DNA from: Palsa-883 sp035696165
GTDB lineage: Bacteria; Pseudomonadota; Alphaproteobacteria; Acetobacterales; Acetobacteraceae
Direction of reading: 5' to 3'
Assembly: GCA_035696165.1 (NCBI GenBank)
Contig: DASRQX010000201.1
Coordinates: forward strand, 1 to 8,603
DNA length: 8,603 nt
Part shown: positions 1 to 4,702 of the stretch, one piece after another
Numbering within the stretch: position 1 is the first letter of the stretch
How the letters are laid out: each line of letters begins with the position of its first letter
Position numbers and translations under genes: made by a program
The notes under the pieces: generated by a model
What the model saw: the letters and a program-made list of their open reading frames with translations, nothing else
The model's database searches: none
Told to the model about the DNA's origin: nothing

Positions 1-256
1 CATAAGCACGCCCGTCGTCGGTCACTGTCACCTCGACACCGGTGTCGGTGACCGCCAACCGAACCCGGACGTCATGCGCGCCGCCCTCCGGCCAAGCATA
101 TCGGATCACATTGCTGACGATCTCGTCGAGCGCCACCTGCAGTGCGATCAACGCCCGGTCGGCAACCGAGTGCGCCTCGCCCAGCTGGTCCAGCGCCTCC
201 CTGATCTCAGCGAGCGCGGCCGGATCGTTGCGGATGCTGAGCTCGACGGACCGCAA
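1..256 (-). CDS. Partial RsbW-type anti-sigma factor / HATPase_c_2 serine kinase (N-terminal part)
   Basis: The gene reads leftward off the window edge, so only about 85 N-terminal residues of an expected ~130-150 are present. It matches the GHKL ATPase fold of anti-sigma regulatory serine kinases (RsbW/SpoIIAB type). The N-box is visible as ALDEIVSNVIRYA at residues ~43-55, with the Glu and Asn used for ATP/Mg binding. The beginning of the G1 box follows as VTVTDDGRAY near residues 76-85. Such proteins act in the cytoplasm, binding a sigma factor or phosphorylating an STAS anti-sigma antagonist. An in-frame TAG lies ten codons upstream of the first possible start, a TTG preceded by a GGGAGG Shine-Dalgarno, so that TTG is chosen. 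No STAS partner lies within the window; one could lie beyond the left edge. The domain family is confident; the regulatory target is unknown. Confidence 0.82.
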   Translation of the reverse strand, partial: MRSVELSIRNDPAALAEIREALDQLGEAHSVADRALIALQVALDEIVSNVIRYAWPEGGAHDVRVRLAVTDTGVEVTVTDDGRAY

Positions 257-267
257 TCCCCCAAGTT

Positions 268-273
268 CCTCCC
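268..273 (-). promoter_or_regulatory. Ribosome binding site GGGAGG for the partial HATPase gene
   Basis: GGGAGG on the minus strand lies 11 nt before TTG at 256. The in-frame stop just upstream leaves TTG as the only usable start, so this site decides it. Confidence 0.6.
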
Positions 274-673
274 TGTCCCGAAGCTAGTGGAGCGTGCTAA
301 GCGCGTCCAGAGCGCCAGGCCGCGGCTGTCCGCGCCGGAACACCGATCCACGGACAGGCGCCCGGTATCCAGGCCACCAGCTACCCCAGAGCTGAGTGGA
401 ACATTCCGCCATTGGAAACGGGGACATTCCGGCTTGGGGCATCCGTTGACACTCCAGCAGGCCGTGCTTAGCGTTCAATGAGGCGCTCGTGGTGCTGGCA
501 TTTGGTTTGGATGAACGGGGGCATGGCGCACCAGGGGAATGGACAAGAGCCTGCCGCCAAACCTGCAAAACGGCCAAGCGCAACGCCGTCAGGTCGGCGC
601 GTGGCTGTTCTGTCAGCCGTGTTCATGATCAATATGAAATGACTTGGCTGCTGGACCTGCTTACGATCCACGC

Positions 674-699
674 GGCGCGCCAGCGGGCATTGGCGCGCC
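674..699 (+). repeat. Perfect 9-bp inverted repeat (leader hairpin) before the permease start
   Basis: GGCGCGCCA (674-682) and TGGCGCGCC (691-699) are exact reverse complements around an 8-nt loop. The structure ends 16 nt before the GTG at 716. If transcribed it would form a very stable hairpin directly upstream of the translation start and could reduce initiation or mark a control site. Each arm also contains the palindrome GGCGCGCC, so it could instead be a DNA operator. Confidence 0.6.
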
Positions 700-715
700 C
701 GGCGGCGGCAAGCCC

Positions 716-2419
716 GTGAGCGCCAGAAAGCCAGCCAACATCGTCTACGCGTTGGAGGACTCGCCGCCGATTCTGGTGACGGCCATGAACGGCCTGCAGA
801 ATGTCGGCGTGATCGCGATCAACCTGGTGTATCCGCTGCTGGTCTTCCGTTCGCTCGGCCTGCCGATAGATCTTGTCGCCAACTTCATCTCCGTCGGCAT
901 GTTGGTGCTCGGCGCCGCGACCTTCCTTCAGGCCCTGCGCCTGGGCCCGGTCGGCTCCGGCTTCATGTGCCCGGCGACGTTCTCGGCCACCTATTTCGCC
1001 CCCTCGATCGTCGCCGCGCGGGCCGGCGGGCTGGCATTGGTCTTCGGCATGACGATGTTCGCCGGCATCCTGGAGTTGGTGCTGGCACCGTTCCTCAACC
1101 GGCTGCGCGCAGTCTTTCCACCGGAGGTCTCGGGGCTGGTCATTTTCATGATCGGCGTGTCGGGCGGGATCGCGGGGCTGCGCTCGCTGGTCGGCCCGCA
1201 GGCGGCGCCGATGCTGCCGGCCGACTGGATCGTCGGCATAGTGACGCTCGGCACCATGATCGCACTCAATGTGTGGGGCAAAGGTCCGGCGTCGATGTTC
1301 TGCGCCCTGATCGGCCTGGTGGTGGGCTATATCGCGGCCGGTCTGACCGGTCTCATCGACAGCCACGCCGTGTCCGCCGTGGCCACGACGCCGTGGATCG
1401 GGCTGCCGGTGATCCACTTCGAGCGGTCGTTCGATCTCGCCCTGGCGGCGCCGTTCGTGATCGGCAGCATCGCCGCGGCCATGAAGGCCGCCGGCACGAT
1501 CACCGTCTGTCAGAAGATGAACGACGCGGATTGGGTGCGGCCCGACATGAAGTCGATCGTGGCCGGGGTGCTGGCCGACGGCGCCTCCACGCTGCTGGCC
1601 GGCGCCGTGGGCGCGTTCGGCACCAACACCTCGACGCCGGCGGTCGGGATCGCGGCCGCGACCGGCGTCGCCAGCCGCACAGTGGCCTTCGCGGCGGCAA
1701 CCATTTTCATTCTGATGGGATTCCTGCCCAAGCTGCCGGCGCTGCTTGGCCTGATGCCGCGCCCGGTCGTCGTCGCGGCGCTGTTGTTCGCGGTGAGCTT
1801 CGTGATGATCAACGGATTGCAGATCATGACATCGCGGTTGCTGGATGCGCGCCGTACGGTGATCATCGCGCTGTCGGTCATCGCCGGGCTGGCGGTCGAG
1901 GTGTTTCCGTCGATCTCCACCTCGGCGCCGCCGGCGCTGCTTCCCCTGGTCAGCAGTTCGCTGGTGCTGGCCACGACGTTCGCGCTTGCGCTCAACCTGG
2001 TGTTCCGCATCGGCGTGAAGAAAACTGCCACGCTGACAATCGAAGACACCGCGCCTGATCCGGAAGCCGTCGAGGCTTTTTTTCAAACCCAGGGAGCGAA
2101 ATGGGGCGCCCGTGCGGACGTCATAAAGCGTGCCGCTTACGGAACGATCCAGCTTATTGACGCGATTGCGGCAGAGTATCGGCGCGAAGGCGCGATTGTC
2201 ATTGCGGTGACCTTTGATGAATTCAATCTTGACGTTCGCGTATCTTATAGTGGCGGTCAGTTATGCTTCCCCGACGTGCGGCCCTCGCTGGAGCAGATCC
2301 GTGAGAGCGAGGACGGCGCCCGGTTGCTGGCAGGTTACATGCTTCGGCGCAACGCGGACCGGGTAAGATCAGAAAGCGCCGACGACCGATCCCGGGTGCT
2401 CTTCCATTTCGTTCATTAG
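716..2419 (+). CDS. NCS2-family (SLC23) nucleobase permease with C-terminal degenerate HATPase-like domain
   Basis: A 567-residue inner-membrane transporter of the uracil/xanthine permease (NCS2/NAT) superfamily. Residues ~20-430 are strongly hydrophobic and consistent with the usual 12-14 segments. The NAT signature survives in altered form at 308-317 (P-A-V-G-x4-T-G, with Ala for the usual Asn). The TM1 Gln-His pair is Q28-N29. Both glutamates that bind uracil in E. coli UraA appear replaced, in TM8 by A254 and at the signature by P308, so the substrate cannot be named. Residues ~455-567 form a soluble tail that lines up by eye with RsbW-type HATPases, ending in an LLAGYMLRRNADRV segment like the terminal helix of those kinases. 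GTG 716 is chosen because conserved sequence begins just after it. An in-frame TTG at 644 would add 24 low-complexity residues across a hairpin. Neither start has a strong Shine-Dalgarno. The permease assignment is firm; the tail function is unknown. Confidence 0.88.
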   Translation: MSARKPANIVYALEDSPPILVTAMNGLQNVGVIAINLVYPLLVFRSLGLPIDLVANFISVGMLVLGAATFLQALRLGPVGSGFMCPATFSATYFAPSIVAARAGGLALVFGMTMFAGILELVLAPFLNRLRAVFPPEVSGLVIFMIGVSGGIAGLRSLVGPQAAPMLPADWIVGIVTLGTMIALNVWGKGPASMFCALIGLVVGYIAAGLTGLIDSHAVSAVATTPWIGLPVIHFERSFDLALAAPFVIGSIAAAMKAAGTITVCQKMNDADWVRPDMKSIVAGVLADGASTLLAGAVGAFGTNTSTPAVGIAAATGVASRTVAFAAATIFILMGFLPKLPALLGLMPRPVVVAALLFAVSFVMINGLQIMTSRLLDARRTVIIALSVIAGLAVEVFPSISTSAPPALLPLVSSSLVLATTFALALNLVFRIGVKKTATLTIEDTAPDPEAVEAFFQTQGAKWGARADVIKRAAYGTIQLIDAIAAEYRREGAIVIAVTFDEFNLDVRVSYSGGQLCFPDVRPSLEQIRESEDGARLLAGYMLRRNADRVRSESADDRSRVLFHFVH

Positions 2420-2434
2420 TCGCAGCAGTCGCCG

Positions 2435-2488
2435 AGACCGCCAGCCCCTGGTGGTCTGATCCCGGCGTTCACTACCCGAACGTCGGGT
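2435..2488. terminator. Two hairpins between convergent genes, possible bidirectional terminator
   Basis: The first hairpin pairs 2435-2443 with 2449-2457 (AGACCGCCA with TGGTGGTCT, one G-U type mismatch) around a 5-nt loop. The second pairs ACCCGA (2474-2479) with TCGGGT (2483-2488) around ACG. They sit between the ends of two convergent genes, where terminators are expected. Neither is followed by a U-run on either strand, so intrinsic termination is uncertain. Confidence 0.35.
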
Positions 2489-2587
2489 GAATTGGCGCAC
2501 AATATCAACAGCTGGTGATCACCGCCGCCTTGGTCACGGCGCGCAGTTCTGAGTCGGACGCGGCGGCGTCGATCTCCACCGGCATGT

Positions 2588-3751
2588 TCAGACGATCTCG
2601 AGCCCGACGTCGCCGCCGCCGACCAGCATCTCCAGGCCGTTCTCCGTCAGGGCATAAGTGCCGCCTTGAATGATCCCCAGGCCTTCCTCGAGCAACTGGA
2701 GATAGGCGTGCAGCACGAACACCATGCCGGGCTCCAGCCGCTGGTCGATGCCGCGGCTGATCTGCAGCGGCTCGAGCCAGATCGGCGGATAGGCGATCCC
2801 GATGCCGTAGCCAAAGCGCATGATCGCAGCGGCCTCCAGCCCGGCGGTGCGCAGCGGCTCCAGTGACGCTTCCTCGACGTCCGCGACCGGCACGCCGGGC
2901 CGGATGGCCGCGATGCCCGCAGCGAGCGAGGCGCGGCCCAGATCGTAGATCTCTCTCGCGCGCCTGCTCGGTTGGCCCACCGCAAAAGTGTGGATGGCGG
3001 CTGCATGATAGCGCCGATGCACCCCGGCGAACTCCAGGTGCACCAGGTCGCCGGACTCGATCACCCGGTCGCGCGCCGTCGCGTGCCCGCCCGCGGTGCG
3101 CGGACCGCTCGCGAGTTCGGTGGGGATCGACCAGTAGTCGCTGCCGGCGCCGCGCATGCCGCCCTCCACCGCCGCGGCGAGCGCGATCTCGGTGATGCCG
3201 GGCTCCAGCGTCCGCCGCGCGGCGTCGAGGCCCGCCAGGGCGTACTTTGCAGCCTCGCGCAAATACGCGATCTCGCGCGCCGATTTGATCAACCGCGTCG
3301 CGCCCAGCAGATCGGTCGCGTCCACCACGGTCGCGGGTGCCAGCGCGCGGGCGACTGACTGGCCCAGGGCGTGCGGCAAGGCGTAGGACTGGGTCTCGAT
3401 CGCGACTTTTCCCCCGGCGAGGCCCTTTTCCCGCGCCACGGCGGCGATCAGCGCCGGAACATCGTCGCTGAACAGGTGGTAGCTGCGCACGTCGGAAACC
3501 CACGAGGTCTCGCGTGGCAGAGCGAGATCGACGTCGCGCACGACCAACGCCGGCTCGCCGCCATCGGCCATGAAGACCAGCGCCTGCGGGCTGTTGACGC
3601 TGACCCAGGAGTCATAGCCCGCGAGATAGTACAGATGCTCCGGCGCCACGCTGACACAGCAGTCGATGCCGTTCTGCCGCAGGATCTTGCGGGCCCGGGC
3701 CAGGCGCTCGCGATGCTCGCTCTCGGGAAACGCCGCGTAGGTGGGACGCAT
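2588..3751 (-). CDS. Creatinase/M24-fold hydrolase (Xaa-Pro peptidase-like, DoeA/creatinase group)
   Basis: A 387-residue cytoplasmic protein with the two-part layout of the creatinase/prolidase family: an N-terminal creatinase-type domain (~1-150) and a C-terminal pita-bread M24 domain (~155-380). Family landmarks are the conserved His at 223 (ASGPRTAGGHAT), the GDLVHLEFAGVHRRYH segment at 234-249, GYGIGIAYPP at 314-323 and LEPGM at 339-343. In true M24 metallopeptidases these regions supply Asp, Asp, His, Glu and Glu to two metal ions. Here the first Asp is E240, the second is Ala/His in the YHAAAIH stretch, the His before IG is lost, and the last Glu is Q362. This resembles metal-free creatinase and the ectoine-hydrolase-like subgroup, so a non-peptide amidino or amide substrate is more likely than a peptide. 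ATG is preceded by CAGGAG 6 nt upstream. It is a single gene convergent with the permease. Confidence 0.85.
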   Translation of the reverse strand: MRPTYAAFPESEHRERLARARKILRQNGIDCCVSVAPEHLYYLAGYDSWVSVNSPQALVFMADGGEPALVVRDVDLALPRETSWVSDVRSYHLFSDDVPALIAAVAREKGLAGGKVAIETQSYALPHALGQSVARALAPATVVDATDLLGATRLIKSAREIAYLREAAKYALAGLDAARRTLEPGITEIALAAAVEGGMRGAGSDYWSIPTELASGPRTAGGHATARDRVIESGDLVHLEFAGVHRRYHAAAIHTFAVGQPSRRAREIYDLGRASLAAGIAAIRPGVPVADVEEASLEPLRTAGLEAAAIMRFGYGIGIAYPPIWLEPLQISRGIDQRLEPGMVFVLHAYLQLLEEGLGIIQGGTYALTENGLEMLVGGGDVGLEIV

Positions 3752-3757
3752 TGTTGG

Positions 3758-3763
3758 CTCCTG
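3758..3763 (-). promoter_or_regulatory. Ribosome binding site CAGGAG for the M24-fold hydrolase
   Basis: CAGGAG on the minus strand, 6 nt before ATG at 3751, fixes the start codon. Confidence 0.7.
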
Positions 3764-3952
3764 TCGTGCGTATTCGTGTGCCGAACGGATGGGCTTGAGG
3801 GAAACGCCATAATTCTGCCTGGTGCGCGTCTGACCGCAACCACGTCACCTTCACCGCCCTTGTTGGTTGCCCCACCCGTCCGACCTGACGACATGCCCGC
3901 GCGACGCGACACCAGGTGCCCAAAAGATTGACCCTCGCGCAGTGCCCCCAGT
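3764..3952. other. Upstream region of the M24-fold hydrolase
   Basis: No gene is supported here. It should carry the promoter of the minus-strand hydrolase. A weak candidate reads TTGCGG then about 18 nt then GAATTA on the minus strand, near 3808-3840, but it departs from consensus and is not called separately. Confidence 0.4.
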
Positions 3953-4036
3953 GTCATGCCGACGAAGGTCGGGCATCCACGACTTGCCTTCGCGCTGCAA
4001 GCAAAGGCCTGGACGTCAAGCATTCATCGGAATGAC
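3953..4036 (+). repeat. MITE/REPIN-like palindromic element, full copy with terminal inverted repeats
   Basis: An 84-bp non-coding element whose two ends are imperfect inverted repeats. The left end begins GTCATGCCGACGAA and the complement of the right end begins GTCATTCCGATGAA (12 of 14 identical). The left arm folds as ATGCC-GAC, loop GAAG, GTC-GGGCAT with one bulge. A related sequence begins at 8571, so this is a dispersed family. It has no coding capacity and would depend on an outside enzyme, such as a REP-associated tyrosine transposase, for movement. That mechanism is inferred. Confidence 0.65.
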
Positions 4037-4257
4037 GGTTCGGGTATCGGCGCAGCGTCGATCATTCGGACGAGTGGTATGAGGCTGCTTACCGTAACAA
4101 TCCGGCGTACGAACGGATTATCTTCGGGACAGGGGGTGGGAGTGGCCAATGTCTCGCGCGAAACTTGTGTTCCGCAGGTGTCCAGGTTCCGTGCTTGACG
4201 GACATCAGGTCTGACCCGCCGTCGACGATTGGTTTCACGACGATTGGTTTCACTTGA
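4036..4257 (+). pseudogene. Possible remnant open frame without a start codon
   Basis: A 73-codon frame runs from directly after the palindromic element to a TGA at 4255-4257. It has no plausible start near its beginning; the first TTG is over two thirds of the way along. The first part reads as ordinary protein (DHSDEWYEAAYRNNPAYERI), followed by IIFGTGGGSG, which resembles a nucleotide-binding glycine-rich turn. G/C at third positions is near half, far below the neighbouring genes. It may be the tail of an older or foreign gene cut by the repeat insertion, or simply a chance open frame. I do not recognise a family. Confidence 0.2.
4224..4253 (+). repeat. Perfect tandem 15-bp direct repeat abutting a promoter
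   Basis: GACGATTGGTTTCAC occurs at 4224-4238 and again at 4239-4253 with no gap, and the second copy ends at the first base of the -35 box. Tandem direct sites immediately upstream of -35 are the usual geometry for a dimeric activator that contacts RNA polymerase. The regulator is not identifiable. A recent slippage duplication is an alternative. Confidence 0.8.
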
Positions 4258-4282
4258 CATGGAACGGTAAACAACCTATGTT
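4254..4282 (+). promoter_or_regulatory. Near-consensus sigma70 promoter for the small transcription unit
   Basis: TTGACA (4254-4259), a 17-nt spacer, then TATGTT (4277-4282). The -35 box and spacing match consensus exactly and the -10 matches 4 of 6. Transcription would start near 4289, just before a leader with a strong Shine-Dalgarno, and run to the terminator ending at ~4475. It is the best promoter-like sequence I found in the window. Confidence 0.7.
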
Positions 4283-4322
4283 TTGCATGTCGTCAACAGC
4301 CACAGGAGGGTGCATAACAAGC

Positions 4323-4451
4323 ATGACTCCACCGGGCATAGTCGAGGTTGCCGGCCGTCGTGGCACCGGCAACGTATCAACAAGTCCACGCTATCATCGG
4401 GATTTGTATCCCGAGCGCGAAGCTGCGCTTCGCAAAGCGACCCCCGCTTAA
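4323..4451 (+). CDS. Small open reading frame (42 aa) inside the structured transcript, function unknown
   Basis: ATG at 4323 follows AGGAGGG (4304-4310) by 12 nt, slightly longer than ideal, and the frame ends with TAA at 4449-4451 inside the terminator loop. The peptide is hydrophilic and basic, starts MTPPGIVEVAGRRG and ends LYPEREAALRKATPA, with a short charged helix possible at the C-terminus. It has no membrane segment or signal peptide, which argues against a type I toxin. Third-position G/C is only about half, unlike nearby genes, and three perfect hairpins lie within the frame, so the sequence seems constrained as RNA. I recognise no homologue. Confidence 0.33.
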   Translation: MTPPGIVEVAGRRGTGNVSTSPRYHRDLYPEREAALRKATPA

Positions 4452-4475
4452 CGCCAAGCGCGTGCGGGGGTCTTT
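4439..4475 (+). terminator. Rho-independent terminator of the small transcription unit
   Basis: GACCCCCGC (4439-4447) pairs perfectly with GCGGGGGTC (4464-4472) over a 16-nt loop and is followed by TTT. The nine-pair, mostly G-C stem is strong, but the U-run is short. The stem starts inside the last codons of the small frame, so transcription would end immediately after it. Confidence 0.72.
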
Positions 4476-4575
4476 GCATCCAGACCTCTATCGTCCGCGT
4501 ACGAATCGGCTACCGCAGCATGCCACGCATCGTCTTAGTTCGACTGCGATATCAAACAGCGCCGCAGTCACGCAT

Positions 4576-4595
4576 GTAGGACGTAGTAGGACGTA
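4576..4595 (+). repeat. Tandem 10-bp direct repeat
   Basis: GTAGGACGTA is present twice without a gap (4576-4585 and 4586-4595), running into the GTAGGGCGG start of a REP-like hairpin. The second copy may have arisen by slippage at the edge of that element. Confidence 0.8.
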
Positions 4596-4622
4596 GGGCG
4601 GAACAGCGAAGCGCATTCCGCC
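4596..4622. repeat. REP-like palindromic hairpin
   Basis: GGCGGAA (4597-4603) pairs with TTCCGCC (4616-4622) across a 12-nt loop that itself holds GCG/CGC. Its GTAGGGCGGAA...TTCCGCC layout resembles dispersed extragenic palindromes common in proteobacterial intergenic DNA. It lies beyond the 3' end of the aminotransferase gene and may slow transcription or protect RNA ends there. No other copy is seen in this window. Confidence 0.5.
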
Positions 4623-4702
4623 GCCGGCGACCGCTGCTTACTCCGTGCCGATGGATTTGCCGGCACACACGAACGTGGTGGAAGGCACTTCGCTGTTCAG
4701 CC

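Larger units (their letters stand above)
257..715. other. Gap without a convincing gene; inverted repeats and a possible IS-end relic
   Basis: Open frames on both strands here encode compositionally odd peptides with no recognised domain, so no gene is called. Visible structure includes a 7-bp inverted repeat CTGTCCG/CGGACAG (326-332 and 351-357). There are also two near-identical motifs, GGAACATTCCG (398-408) and GGGACATTCCG (421-431), separated by 12 nt containing ATTGGAAACG. The latter arrangement recalls the repeated ends of IS21-family elements, but no transposase remains. A strong inverted repeat at 674-699 precedes the permease. Promoters for the two divergent flanking genes should lie here, but none is clear by eye. 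Confidence 0.4.
4289..4475 (+). ncRNA. Candidate structured small RNA (~187 nt) with own promoter and terminator
   Basis: The expected transcript between the promoter and terminator is densely structured. Hairpin 1 pairs GTTGCCGG (4347-4354) with CCGGCAAC (4366-4373). Hairpin 2 pairs TCGGGAT (4397-4403) with ATCCCGA (4408-4414) around a TTGT loop. Hairpin 3 pairs GCGAAGC (4417-4423) with GCTTCGC (4427-4433) around TGC. The terminator stem follows. All four stems are perfect, 7 to 9 bp. The 5' leader of about 58 nt is unpaired by eye and contains AGGAGGG. I recognise no described RNA family. It could act as a trans-acting small RNA, as the mRNA of the 42-residue frame it contains, or as both. 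The 5' end is inferred from the promoter. Confidence 0.45.

Noticed and set aside
284..671. Minus-strand frames of 67-99 codons upstream of the HATPase gene
   Set aside because: There are no recognisable motifs, the Cys/Pro/Trp composition is odd, and no good ribosome site is seen; treated as non-coding.
629..2086. Long minus-strand open frame (485 codons) opposite the permease
   Set aside because: It is antisense to a clear NCS2 permease, and its product is dominated by Arg, Gln, His, Asp and Gly, typical of a shadow frame in GC-rich DNA.
4150..4165. parS-like palindrome TGTCTCGCGCGAAACT
   Set aside because: It differs from the parS consensus at 4 of 16 positions and no parAB genes are nearby; likely chance.
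4024..4260. Minus-strand frame of 78 codons antisense to the small-RNA promoter region
   Set aside because: The composition is Arg/Thr-rich, no domain is recognised, and part of it is the complement of the tandem repeat and the mobile element.
4645..4666. GTGCCG/CGGCAC hairpin downstream of the aminotransferase as a terminator
   Set aside because: A six-pair stem with a 10-nt loop and no U-run on the minus strand; too weak to call.
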